Positions 8,331 through 17,059 of a DNA stretch of 64,000 nucleotides are shown here, in pieces. The DNA is taken from assembly GCA_018829205.1 (NCBI GenBank), contig JAHJUE010000035.1, positions 124,001 to 188,000 of the forward strand, written 5' to 3'. Within the stretch, counting starts at the first letter, position 1. Each line of letters opens with the position of its first letter. The stretch comes from Bacteroidota bacterium. GTDB lineage: Bacteria; Bacteroidota; Ignavibacteria; Ignavibacteriales; Melioribacteraceae. The notes below the pieces were generated by a model. That model had not been told where the DNA came from and made no database searches. It saw nothing but the letters and a program-made list of their open reading frames with translations. A program made the position numbers and the translations under genes.

Positions 8331-8786
8331 TTAATTAATTAAAATACTATTAACTTTTTTATCGGATAGGAATTTAATCAATTCCAGCTTAATAATTTGA
8401 CGGGAAGCCAATCTTTTTTCATCAATCTTACTGAAAAAATATTTTGGAATTTTCGCCTTAGTTTCAAGAGCTATTTCTTCTACTTTTAATATCATAACAT
8501 CAAGGTCCCTGCAGCTGCCGATTAAATCCTGAAGAAATTTTATTTTTTTGTAAATATAATTAAATAGTTCTTTGTTATAACAAATATAAAATATCTCAAA
8601 AACATAGCGGAATTTTCTTAAAGCAATTCTAAGCGCGTGAATATTTTCAGGTTTATCGTCCTTAAAAAGCAAATCAATAAGTGAAAAGATTTCTTTTAGT
8701 TTAAGGCTCAATATTAATTTACCCGCTTCGCAGAAAGCCAGGTTGTCGCTTATCCCTTCAATTACATATTTTTTCTTTTTGGACAT
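8331..8786 (-). CDS. Short CHAD-domain protein
   Basis: The 151-residue protein is largely helical and basic, with the CHAD signatures IHALRIALRKFRYVFEIF and LQDLIGSCRDLDVM. CHAD domains bind inorganic polyphosphate through conserved basic residues and histidines. This copy is short (typical CHAD domains are about 200-300 residues) and ends soon after the second repeat, so it may be a half-domain that works as a dimer. It lies between the glycosyltransferase and UPF0173 genes; a ppx gene is present 4 kb away. The polyphosphate link is inference. Confidence 0.72.
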   Translation of the reverse strand: MSKKKKYVIEGISDNLAFCEAGKLILSLKLKEIFSLIDLLFKDDKPENIHALRIALRKFRYVFEIFYICYNKELFNYIYKKIKFLQDLIGSCRDLDVMILKVEEIALETKAKIPKYFFSKIDEKRLASRQIIKLELIKFLSDKKVNSILIN

Positions 8787-8790
8787 ATAA

Positions 8791-9477
8791 TTACATAAAC
8801 ATTATTTTCAAGAATCCTTTAATAGCCTGCAGCGCTTTCATCTTACTGTCATCATTCCCGTATATTACAGGTATATCTGTGAATCCGATTTTGTAATTGT
8901 TTCTTGCCGCTTTAACTATCATTTCGCTTTCGGCTTCAAAACCGGGAGATTCCGGAAGAATATTTTTCAGAACCGGAGTTTTAAATATCCTGTATCCGCA
9001 TTGCGAGTCAATAATATTTCTTCTTGTTTTTTTAGAAAGCAAAAATGAAGTTAACAAATTACTTAATCTTCTCTGAAGCGGCATATTTTTTAAATCATGA
9101 AGCCTGTTCCCGATAACAATATCATAATTAATAATTTTATCAATAAAATCCGGAATACATTTAGGACTATGCTGAAGATCTGCGTCAATTGTGATTGTAT
9201 ATTTTGAATTTAACTTTAAGCTTTCCGTAAAACCTTTTAATAATGCTTTGCCTTTTCCCAGATTAAAATCATTTTTCAAAATAATAACTTTATCAATATT
9301 TTTAATTTTATCATACGAACTATCGGAAGAACCGTCATTTACCGCAATTACAAAATCGACGAATCGTAATACCTCGTTTACAGTATCCTTTATTGTTTTT
9401 TCTTCATTAAAGAACGGAATTACGGCGCAGATTTTATTATCCGTATCAAACTTACTTGTGTTTAGAAAACTGTTCAA
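8791..9477 (-). CDS. Family 2 glycosyltransferase (dolichyl/polyprenyl-phosphate sugar synthase-like)
   Basis: The 228-residue GT-A protein shows AVIPFFNEEKTI, the VNDGSSDSS nucleotide-sugar loop, LNLGKGKALLKGF, and the metal-binding TIDADLQHSP (DxD-like). It lacks C-terminal membrane segments, so it resembles DPM1-type synthases that load a sugar on a polyprenyl phosphate. The probable start is TTG at 9475-9477, within the cdaA 3' end (26-base overlap), as no ATG occurs before the catalytic domain. Sugar donor and acceptor are not predictable. Confidence 0.85.
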   Translation of the reverse strand: MNSFLNTSKFDTDNKICAVIPFFNEEKTIKDTVNEVLRFVDFVIAVNDGSSDSSYDKIKNIDKVIILKNDFNLGKGKALLKGFTESLKLNSKYTITIDADLQHSPKCIPDFIDKIINYDIVIGNRLHDLKNMPLQRRLSNLLTSFLLSKKTRRNIIDSQCGYRIFKTPVLKNILPESPGFEAESEMIVKAARNNYKIGFTDIPVIYGNDDSKMKALQAIKGFLKIMFM

Positions 9478-10270
9478 ATAATCCTTTCCATCCCTTTTCT
9501 TTTGATACCTGCATGCTTGCCGTCAATTCGGCTTTTAATGATTCTTTTGAAAGTCCGCGCTTAAGTATTCCGTTTTGGGCAACAGAGATTCCCCCTGTTT
9601 CTTCGGATACAATCAAACTTATTACATCGGCGGTTTCAGTGATTCCAAGTCCGGCTCTATGCCTCATACCAAGAGCTTGACCTTTAATTACAGTTTCGGA
9701 TGAAAGAGGAAGAGTACATCTTGCGGCTTCAATAATTCCTCCTTTAATAATTACAGCTCCGTCGTGCATAGGAGACCTGGGGAAAAACAGAGAGCGGAGC
9801 AGGTTTTTATTTACCCTCGCATTAATAATTTCACCGGTTTCTACAACACCTCTTATACCCGCTGACTTAACAATTACAATCAACGCGCCGTGCTGATTTT
9901 GAGCCAATTCAAAAGCCGTATCAGTTAGAATATCTGCAATATTTTTTTCGTCGCTTTTCAGAAAAAGTCTTATAAGCGGGTTTCTTCCGAGAAGAATTAG
10001 CAGTCTTCTAATTTCGGGCTGAAATAATATTATAAACGCTATTACCCAAATATCGGAAACTAATTTTAGAAGCCATCCCAATGCTTTAAGACTAGCCGCC
10101 TGCGCTACAAATGACAGAAGCAGAACTATAATCAATCCAATAAATATCTGTGCTGCAATTGTTCCGCGGATAACGGTATAGAGTTTATAGATTATAAAAG
10201 CTACGAGTGCAATATCAATCAAATCTACAAACGTAAAGGTGAGGAATCCTATTTTAAATAATTCAATCAT
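9452..10270 (-). CDS. cdaA: Diadenylate cyclase CdaA
   Basis: The 272-residue enzyme makes cyclic di-AMP from two ATP. Three membrane helices occupy residues about 5-90, and the DAC domain follows with SPMHDGAVI (DGA at 170-172) and GMRHRAGLG (RHR at 203-205), the two catalytic motifs. Length and topology match CdaA (DacA, YbbP). No CdaR partner is present; the gene overlaps folP by eight bases, an arrangement I recall from Bacteroidota, and the glycosyltransferase gene downstream. Confidence 0.96.
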   Translation of the reverse strand: MIELFKIGFLTFTFVDLIDIALVAFIIYKLYTVIRGTIAAQIFIGLIIVLLLSFVAQAASLKALGWLLKLVSDIWVIAFIILFQPEIRRLLILLGRNPLIRLFLKSDEKNIADILTDTAFELAQNQHGALIVIVKSAGIRGVVETGEIINARVNKNLLRSLFFPRSPMHDGAVIIKGGIIEAARCTLPLSSETVIKGQALGMRHRAGLGITETADVISLIVSEETGGISVAQNGILKRGLSKESLKAELTASMQVSKEKGWKGLFEQFSKHK

Positions 10271-11441
10271 TAAAAAACTTTTCCGGGTTATTTACAAAGT
10301 TAATAATTTTTTTCGCTTCGGCCGCATTTTTTACATTATGAGTTCGAACAATTCTTGCTCCGTTGTTTACGGCAATTGTTTCGGCAACGGTTGTCGCGTT
10401 CTCCCTTTCATCAATATTATTACCAAGAGTTTTACCGAGAAATGATTTTCTTGACATTCCGATTAGAATCGGGTAGCCGATACTTTTAAATTCATTTAAT
10501 CTTTTAACCAGTTCAAAATTATCCTCAACTCTTTTCCCGAAACCAATACCCGGATCTATAAACAGGTTTTTAATTCCGTATTTTTCAGCTTCTTCGGCTT
10601 TTTCTGATAGGAAATCATAAACTTCCGAAACAACGTCTTCATAAAATGGATTATTCTGCATAACCTTCGGCGTGCCTTTTATATGCATAATTACCATAGC
10701 GGCTTTAAACTCACTAACCACATTTAATATATTTTTATCAAAAGTTCCGCCGCTTATATCATTAACAATTTTAGCACCGGAATTTAATGCTTCTTTAGCC
10801 ACGGCAGATTTTGTAGTATCAATAGAAATTATTGTCCCGGGCCTTTTACTTATTAATTTTTCTATTACGGGAATTACCCGTCTTAATTCTTCATCTGTTT
10901 CAACCTTTTCGGAACCGGGTCTGGTCGACTCGCCTCCGATATCAATAAAATCCGCTCCTTCGTCAATCATTTCAATTGCATGCCGTACCGCGTCATCAGT
11001 ATTAAAATATTTACCCCCGTCGGAAAATGAATCCGGGGTTACGTTAAGAATTCCCATTACATAAGAATTTGTCAACGGATAAATGAGCGAATCAATCTTA
11101 AAATATTTTTGGTCGTAATTTCTAATATTGCCGAATACTTTTGAAATCTTATAACCTAGATCTTCATTTCCGGCTGATAGAACAATTTTGGATAAATCTT
11201 TTAATACGCTGAACGAACCTAATGCGAGAAAGTCGGAACTATTATTTTCATTTTTTACCGAATAACATATTTCTTTATTATCAAGAAATATTCTTCTAAC
11301 TTTTTCGCTTAATTCCTGTTCGATATTTCTAATTTCGAGACCCAGCAGATCTTTTTCGTATAAATCTCTAAAAATATTATACTTGCCGCCGTATCTTTTA
11401 AATACATCATGGTAGGAAATATTGACTATTTGAATTGTCAA
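10263..11441 (-). CDS. folP: Dihydropteroate synthase, long form
   Basis: The TIM-barrel synthase begins at residue about 128 with VMGILNVTPDSFSDGGKY, followed by the pterin-binding DIGGESTRPGSE and later SIDTTK, NDISGG and MSRKSFLG; all are canonical for DHPS, which joins pABA to the pterin diphosphate. The protein is 392 residues, against about 280 for the E. coli enzyme, because of a 125-residue N-terminal domain of unknown role that I believe recurs in related phyla. Initiation appears to be TTG at 11439-11441; no ATG occurs before Met129. pabB-pabC for the pABA substrate lies at 48843-50687. Confidence 0.93.
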   Translation of the reverse strand: MTIQIVNISYHDVFKRYGGKYNIFRDLYEKDLLGLEIRNIEQELSEKVRRIFLDNKEICYSVKNENNSSDFLALGSFSVLKDLSKIVLSAGNEDLGYKISKVFGNIRNYDQKYFKIDSLIYPLTNSYVMGILNVTPDSFSDGGKYFNTDDAVRHAIEMIDEGADFIDIGGESTRPGSEKVETDEELRRVIPVIEKLISKRPGTIISIDTTKSAVAKEALNSGAKIVNDISGGTFDKNILNVVSEFKAAMVIMHIKGTPKVMQNNPFYEDVVSEVYDFLSEKAEEAEKYGIKNLFIDPGIGFGKRVEDNFELVKRLNEFKSIGYPILIGMSRKSFLGKTLGNNIDERENATTVAETIAVNNGARIVRTHNVKNAAEAKKIINFVNNPEKFFND

Positions 11442-11553
11442 TTAAAATATCCCATTTTATGACAAATTGAAATGAAAATATATAAAAGAAATGAATAAAT
11501 TGTAACGGATATCTTTTTTATATGAAACAATTTATATGTTAAGACTTATGGTA

Positions 11554-12213
11554 TTACTTGTTCAGCAGATTCTTTAATTCCATAGCAGCCGCTGAAATAT
11601 TATCCGCACCGAAAACCGAGGAACCCGCGACAAAAACATCGCATCCGGCCTCGGATATTTTATTTATATTATCGGGCCCTACTCCCCCGTCAATTTCGAT
11701 TAAATATTTATAACCTTTTTCATTACGGATTGAATCAAGAAATTTTATTTTATTCAAAGATGATTCAATGAACTTTTGACCTCCGAATCCCGGGTTAACG
11801 CTCATAATTAAAATCATATCGACAATATCTAATATTTCGGATAAAGTGCTGACAGGCGTAGACGGATTAAGCACAACACCGGCGTTGGCTCCTAGTTCTT
11901 TAATTCTATTTATGGTTCTGTTAAGGTGCACAACTTCTTCCTGATGCACCGTTATATAATCCGCGCCGGCATTTACAAATTCTACAAGAAAATCATCCGG
12001 CCGCTGAATCATCAAATGAACATCGACGGGAAGTTTTGTAATACCTTTAACCGTATTCACTATAATCGGTCCGAATGAAATATTAGGAACAAATTTGCCG
12101 TCCATAATATCGCAGTGTATCCAATCCGCGCCGCCCATTTCAGCCATACGTATCTGCTGAGCTAAATTAGAAAAATCGGCAGCCAGTATTGAGGGAGCAA
12201 GAATTTTATTCAT
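11554..12213 (-). CDS. rpe: Ribulose-phosphate 3-epimerase
   Basis: The 219-residue TIM barrel interconverts ribulose-5-P and xylulose-5-P in the pentose phosphate pathway. Motifs are complete: SILAADFSNL, the metal-site region IHCDIMDGKFVPNISFG, VDVHLMIQRPD, MSVNPGFGGQKF and EIDGGVGPDN. Length is normal. It follows the PASTA gene by 13 bases; 112 bases separate it from folP downstream. Confidence 0.96.
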   Translation of the reverse strand: MNKILAPSILAADFSNLAQQIRMAEMGGADWIHCDIMDGKFVPNISFGPIIVNTVKGITKLPVDVHLMIQRPDDFLVEFVNAGADYITVHQEEVVHLNRTINRIKELGANAGVVLNPSTPVSTLSEILDIVDMILIMSVNPGFGGQKFIESSLNKIKFLDSIRNEKGYKYLIEIDGGVGPDNINKISEAGCDVFVAGSSVFGADNISAAAMELKNLLNK

Positions 12214-12226
12214 ATTTTATTCACTA

Positions 12227-12955
12227 TTAATTGCTTTGAGTAATAGTTACGTCAACGCTGTCGCCGTAACTTAATAATTTATCTTCGCTTGGATATTGAT
12301 CAATAATTGTATTCGGCAGCAGATTAGGAGAACTTAAGTACACTTTCTGTCCGAACTTTAACGAATGCCTGTGCAGAATGTTTTCGGCTTCCTTCACAGA
12401 TTTGCCTAAAAGACTTGGCACGCGTATCATACCTACTTGTGGACCGACGCTGATTTTAAGGTTTATTATTGTTCCTTTAGGAAGTATTTCGCCTTCGTCA
12501 AATTCCTGTTCAATTATAGTATTTGCGGGGAATTCGGATCTTGTTTCTTCCAAATCACCTAACGACAGTCCTAATCTTTCAACCGTTACATTGGCGTCCC
12601 TTAATGTTTTACCTATAAGTTTGGGCATTCTAATCTGCGGTTCGCCACCGCTTATAAACAAGTATACACGCCGGTTCGTTTTTACATTAATTCCCGAACG
12701 CGGATTGTGATAAATCACATCATTTTTTTTATATCTTTCATCAAACCTAGGTTCTTCAACAATAGGATTTAATCCAATATTCTGAAGAATCTCAACTGCT
12801 TCATCTTTATTTTTTCCGACTAAATCGGGAACTGTAACTTCATCGGAGGCAACATACCACGGCAGAATAATATTGTCGGCTACTAGAACAAGGATTAAAA
12901 TTAATAATAATGCCGAAGCGGGAATAATAAATATTTTTTTCATGAATTTTTTCAT
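12227..12955 (-). CDS. Membrane-anchored protein with three PASTA domains
   Basis: Residues 8-27 form a single membrane anchor, and the rest is three tandem PASTA repeats (about 39-105, 110-172 and 177-241), each with the VPDLVGK / MPKLIGK / VPSLLGK opening. PASTA domains bind peptidoglycan fragments in serine/threonine kinases and penicillin-binding proteins. Here neither a kinase nor a transpeptidase domain is attached, so the protein is a stand-alone extracytoplasmic peptidoglycan-binding candidate. It heads the minus-strand run that leads to rpe. Confidence 0.87.
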   Translation of the reverse strand: MKKFMKKIFIIPASALLLILILVLVADNIILPWYVASDEVTVPDLVGKNKDEAVEILQNIGLNPIVEEPRFDERYKKNDVIYHNPRSGINVKTNRRVYLFISGGEPQIRMPKLIGKTLRDANVTVERLGLSLGDLEETRSEFPANTIIEQEFDEGEILPKGTIINLKISVGPQVGMIRVPSLLGKSVKEAENILHRHSLKFGQKVYLSSPNLLPNTIIDQYPSEDKLLSYGDSVDVTITQSN

Positions 12956-13279
12956 TGTATAAATATATTAAAAGCGTATTTGTATAACAAATTTTATCTT
13001 TTTGTCCCTTATATTTTATTTGTGAAAATAAGTTTCAAAGAAAATATTTTAAGAGAAATATTAAAGACTGTTTATCTTAATCTTTTTTTCATAATATCCG
13101 TCCGTATGTTTTTGGATTATATTTTTGATTTGTTATCTTTCATTCCAAAATTAATGGATTTACCTAAATCAGGAATTCATGAAATTAAATTCACATCATA
13201 ATTTAACTAACCATTCCCGGACTGCCTTTCGGCATTTACTTTTCGGGAATAGATTCGCTAATATCAATCAGGAGAGAAT
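12956..13279. other. Intergenic region without a convincing gene, between PASTA gene and POT transporter
   Basis: About 320 bases separate two divergent genes. It holds the promoters of both, presumably, and a hairpin described separately. A hydrophobic plus-strand frame (12980-13201; TTG start, or GTG at 13022) could encode a 59-73-residue membrane-like peptide, but it lacks a clear ribosome-binding site or recognisable family and is not called as a gene. Confidence 0.5.
13213..13250. repeat. Imperfect palindrome upstream of the POT transporter gene
   Basis: Arms ATTCCCG (13213-13219) and CGGGAAT (13244-13250) enclose an inner TGCC-tttc-GGCA hairpin. The outer arms resemble those of the dispersed repeat at 1690-1732. 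It ends 29 bases before the transporter start, so it may lie in the 5' leader; whether it is a repeat relic or a regulatory hairpin is open. Confidence 0.5.
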
Positions 13280-14782
13280 ATGTTTAAAGACCACCCAAGA
13301 GGACTAATAGTACTGTTCTTCACGGAAATGTGGGAAAGATTCGGATATTACACCATGCTCGCCATTTTCGTGTATTATCTTCAGGAAAATTTTGGATGGG
13401 ATCAGGCAACAGTAACAAACGTTTACGGTATATTTTTAGCCGGTGTTTATTTTACTCCAATTTTAGGAGGCTGGATAGCCGATAATTATTTAGGATACGG
13501 AAGAACAATTGTACTTGGAGCTATTGTCGTCGGAATAGGATACGCCATGATGGCAATACCTACCGATCAGTCAATTTTAGTCTTTGCGGCATTGTTTGTC
13601 GTGGCAATCGGCAACGGCTTATTTAAAGCAAATATTTCGGTATTAGTAGGCAATTTATACGGACATTCCGATAAATCATTAAAAGACGCAGGTTATAATA
13701 TTTTTTATATGGGTATTAACGTAGGCGCATTTTATGCCCCGTTTGCTGCGGCCGGTATAAAGAATTTTTTTATGGATTCTTTCGGAACTACTTTGGCTCA
13801 AGGTTATAACGCCGCGTTCGGTGTTGCTTCAATAGGTATGGTAATCTCACTTCTTATTTTTACATTTTTCAAAAAACATTATAAACTAGCCGATTACCAG
13901 TCAAAGAACGAAACCAATAATGAAAAAGATTTAGTATTGACACCTAAACAGGAAAAAGACAGGGTAATCGCTCTTTTAATTGTATTCGGAATTGTAATAT
14001 TTTTCTGGATGGCTTTTCATCAAAACGGTGCGGCTCTTTCTTTATTCGCAAGGGATTATACGCATCAGATTGTAGGAAAATTTACATTTCTGCTGTTTGA
14101 TGTAATTGCTCTTCATTCAATATTATTTATAATTTTAGGCGCATCGGCATCGTTAAAAAAATCATCCGGACCTAAAGGTAAAATAGTCGGAGCCGTTTTT
14201 GCAGTAATTGGATTGATAGTATTGATTTATAAAATTAATACAATGCCTGAAACAGGAACAATTTCACCTGAACAGTTCCAGGCTTTTAATCCAATGTTTA
14301 TTGTGCTGATGACCCCTGTAATTGTAGGAATGTTTTTATGGCTTAGCAACAGAGGAAAAGAGCCGTCGTCCCCCGCAAAAATTGGTATAGGAATGCTTAT
14401 AACAGCAATGGCTTATGTAGTAATGGTTGTCGCGTCAATTGGTCTAGCACCGGTTCATTCATTAAACGGCGCAACATCGGCTGTTACAGTTTCACCTTTT
14501 TATTTAATTTCCACATATTTTATGTTAACAATCGCAGAACTTCATTTAAGTCCGATGGGACTTTCATTTGTCTCAAAAGTAGCGCCTCCTAAAATGAAAG
14601 GTTTATTGATGGGCGGATGGTTCGGCGCAACCGCGGTAGGAAATTATCTTGCCGGATTTGTAGGGCGTTTCTACCAGGAATGGGAATTATGGCAGTTCTT
14701 TTTAATTCTGATTATATGCGCATCTCTTGCCGCTTTAATGCTTTTAGCGGTGCTTAAAAAATTAAAAAAAGCGATTGAATAA
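13280..14782 (+). CDS. Proton-dependent oligopeptide transporter (POT/PTR family)
   Basis: The 500-residue MFS-fold carrier imports di- and tripeptides with protons. The first helix holds the ExxER motif in FTEMWERFGYY (Glu16, Glu19, Arg20) that couples proton and peptide, and the PTR signature region is visible at GIFLAGVYFTPILGGWIAD. About 14 hydrophobic segments are present. The ATG at 13280 follows a GGAGAG Shine-Dalgarno. It is monocistronic, closed by a strong terminator at 14805. Confidence 0.94.
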   Translation: MFKDHPRGLIVLFFTEMWERFGYYTMLAIFVYYLQENFGWDQATVTNVYGIFLAGVYFTPILGGWIADNYLGYGRTIVLGAIVVGIGYAMMAIPTDQSILVFAALFVVAIGNGLFKANISVLVGNLYGHSDKSLKDAGYNIFYMGINVGAFYAPFAAAGIKNFFMDSFGTTLAQGYNAAFGVASIGMVISLLIFTFFKKHYKLADYQSKNETNNEKDLVLTPKQEKDRVIALLIVFGIVIFFWMAFHQNGAALSLFARDYTHQIVGKFTFLLFDVIALHSILFIILGASASLKKSSGPKGKIVGAVFAVIGLIVLIYKINTMPETGTISPEQFQAFNPMFIVLMTPVIVGMFLWLSNRGKEPSSPAKIGIGMLITAMAYVVMVVASIGLAPVHSLNGATSAVTVSPFYLISTYFMLTIAELHLSPMGLSFVSKVAPPKMKGLLMGGWFGATAVGNYLAGFVGRFYQEWELWQFFLILIICASLAALMLLAVLKKLKKAIE

Positions 14783-14804
14783 ATTAAGCAATAAGAAAAT
14801 AATT

Positions 14805-14834
14805 AAAGGCGTTATTTTTATAACGCCTTTTTTG
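14805..14834 (+). terminator. Rho-independent terminator after the POT transporter gene
   Basis: Perfect ten-base arms AAAGGCGTTA / TAACGCCTTT with a six-base loop, followed by further T residues, 22 bases after the transporter stop and about 40 bases before the next ATG. Confidence 0.92.
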
Positions 14835-14871
14835 TTATTTTAAACCAACCAGAATAAAACAAGGCAGATAA

Positions 14872-16131
14872 ATGATAAAAAACATTTGCATTGTTGAAGA
14901 CGAGAAGTTTGAAAATCTATTACCTCTTGTTTACATGCGCCCGGTTTATGACCTCAGATGCGGGATATTAACTATCAAAGAAAAGATATTAAATTCATTC
15001 CCTTCGGCAAACATATTTTTGCATTGCCGTAAATATCTTGAAGAGAAAGTAAAAGAGAGTAATAAGAATTTGTCAGTGAATGATTTAGGAAATATTGATT
15101 CTTGCCTTTTCGTTAACGGACGCGTACTGCTTAATACAAAAACAATCTCAATGATATTTAAAAAAGGCGACGCACTTTATTATTCGGGTGATACATTTGC
15201 CGCAGCCAAATTAAGCGGTATTCACTTCGAAAAAATTAAAGCAAATTTTCATAATGTAATTACTTCTTCCCTTTTTGACGGAATTAAAAAAACTGAGTGT
15301 GATTCAACTGTAATTAATTATCCATGGGATTTGGCAGCAAACAACGGAGAACAAATTGTTGAAGATTTTGTTTTCCATAAGGCGGAAAGAAAAAATATTA
15401 AAGGCAAGATTTATGACGGTGCGGTTTTAATAAATGAAAAGAATATTATAATTGGTGAGGATTCCGTTATTAAACCGGGTGTTGTAATCGACGCCAGTGA
15501 AGGTCCGGTTTATATCGGAGAAAATGTTGAGATAATGCCGAACGCCGTTATTATAGGTCCATGTTTTATAGGAAATAATTCTAAAATAAAAATTTCGGCA
15601 AAGATTTATGAAAATACGAGTATCGGCGAATACTGTAAAGTCGGAGGCGAAGTTGAAAATTCGATTATACATTCTTTTGCAAATAAGCAGCATGACGGTT
15701 TTCTAGGACATTCATATATTTCACCCTGGTGTAATTTGGGCGCGGATACTAACAACAGCGACTTAAAAAACAATTACGGAAATATAAAGGTTGTAATAAA
15801 CGACAAACTAATTGATTCCGGCAATATGTTTGTCGGGCTTACAATGGGCGACCATTCTAAAACATCTATCAATACAATGTTTAACACCGGCACCGTATGC
15901 GGTGTAGCGGCAAATATATTCGGTTCCGGTTTCCCGCCAAAATATGTTCCCTCTTTTGCCTGGGGCGGATCAGATTCCATGACCACTTATAAACTTGAAA
16001 ACGGAATTGAAGTAGCAAAAAAGGTAATGGCAAGACGAAATGTTCAATTTACCGAAACTGACAAGAATTTATTAACAGCTGTATTTGATTTAACAAAGGA
16101 AGAAAGAAAACGGAGAGATATGCCTGATTAA
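14872..16131 (+). CDS. GlmU-family sugar nucleotidyltransferase / acyltransferase-like protein
   Basis: The 419-residue protein starts with a divergent nucleotidyltransferase half (MRPVYDLRCGILTIKEKI replaces the classic GlmU LAAGxGTRM loop). After about residue 185 it continues into a left-handed beta-helix of hexapeptide repeats (VIKPGVVID, VEIMPNAVIIGPCFIG, IGEYCKVGGEVENSII). It ends with GLTMGDHSKTSINTMFNTGTV, as in GlmU-like proteins of Bacteroidota. It probably handles hexose- or N-acetylglucosamine-1-phosphate; the substrate is not established. nagB follows 32 bases later, supporting amino-sugar metabolism. Confidence 0.85.
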   Translation: MIKNICIVEDEKFENLLPLVYMRPVYDLRCGILTIKEKILNSFPSANIFLHCRKYLEEKVKESNKNLSVNDLGNIDSCLFVNGRVLLNTKTISMIFKKGDALYYSGDTFAAAKLSGIHFEKIKANFHNVITSSLFDGIKKTECDSTVINYPWDLAANNGEQIVEDFVFHKAERKNIKGKIYDGAVLINEKNIIIGEDSVIKPGVVIDASEGPVYIGENVEIMPNAVIIGPCFIGNNSKIKISAKIYENTSIGEYCKVGGEVENSIIHSFANKQHDGFLGHSYISPWCNLGADTNNSDLKNNYGNIKVVINDKLIDSGNMFVGLTMGDHSKTSINTMFNTGTVCGVAANIFGSGFPPKYVPSFAWGGSDSMTTYKLENGIEVAKKVMARRNVQFTETDKNLLTAVFDLTKEERKRRDMPD

Positions 16132-16163
16132 ATTTTAATTTTATATAAACCGTCGGAGTTAAT

Positions 16164-16976
16164 ATGAGATTACTAATTCAGCCTAATTACCAATTCGTTT
16201 CTAAATGGGCAGCCAATTATGTTGCCGCATCATTGTTGAATTTCAAACCCACAAAAACAAAACCTTTTATTTTAGGATTGCCCACAGGTTCCTCGCCGTT
16301 AGGAATGTACAAAGAACTTATAAAACTTTTTAAGAAAGGAATCATTTCATTTAAGAATGTTATTACTTTTAATATGGATGAATATGTTGGTCTTCCCGAA
16401 ACCCATCCCGAAAGTTATCATTTCTATATGTGGAGTAATTTTTTTAAACATATTGATATCGGCAAAAACAATGTTAATATATTAAACGTAAACGCTCATA
16501 ACCTTGAAAAAGAATGTTTGTTATACGAGAATAAAATAAAAAAATTAGGAGGAATAAATTTATTCATTGGCGGAATTGGTCACGACGGTCATATTGCATT
16601 TAACGAACCAGGATCATCCATAAGTTCGCAAACGCGTGTAAAGACACTTATGCATGATACCGTATTAGCTAATTCAAGATTCTTCCAAAATAATATAAAT
16701 ATGGTACCTAAAACGGCATTAACCGTAGGCGTAAAAACAGTATTGGACGCGCATGAAGTACTTATTATTATATCCGGTCATAATAAAGCACGAGCGCTTC
16801 ACAAAGCGGTTGAAGAAGGAGTAAATCATATGTGGACCGTAAGCGCGCTTCAGCTTCACCCAAAAGCACTAATTGTATGCGACGATGAAGCTACGGTTGA
16901 ACTTAAGGTCGGAACCGTTAATTATTTTAAAATCATTGAAGCGGATAATTTAAATCCGGATACATTGTTAAATTAA
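16164..16976 (+). CDS. nagB: Glucosamine-6-phosphate deaminase
   Basis: The 270-residue enzyme converts glucosamine-6-P to fructose-6-P and ammonia. Catalytic residues are all visible: FNMDEYVGL with Asp72 and [16 protein letters not shown] with Asp141, His143 and Glu148, matching the E. coli numbering. The phosphate loop [11 protein letters not shown] lies at 39-49. A CGGAG Shine-Dalgarno precedes ATG 16164. It is co-directional with the GlmU-family gene. Confidence 0.95.
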   Translation: MRLLIQPNYQFVSKWAANYVAASLLNFKPTKTKPFILGLPTGSSPLGMYKELIKLFKKGIISFKNVITFNMDEYVGLPETHPESYHFYMWSNFFKHIDIGKNNVNILNVNAHNLEKECLLYENKIKKLGGINLFIGGIGHDGHIAFNEPGSSISSQTRVKTLMHDTVLANSRFFQNNINMVPKTALTVGVKTVLDAHEVLIIISGHNKARALHKAVEEGVNHMWTVSALQLHPKALIVCDDEATVELKVGTVNYFKIIEADNLNPDTLLN

Positions 16977-17059
16977 TCTTTTTAATAATTTCTAAATATA
17001 AAACTAAAAATGACGGGTATAATATTTATATTAAGCCTTCATTATATTTAATTTATTAC

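Noticed and set aside
12980-13201. Plus-strand frame for a 59-73-residue hydrophobic peptide
   Set aside because: Only TTG/GTG starts, no convincing ribosome-binding site, composition typical of AT-rich intergenic DNA, no recognised family.
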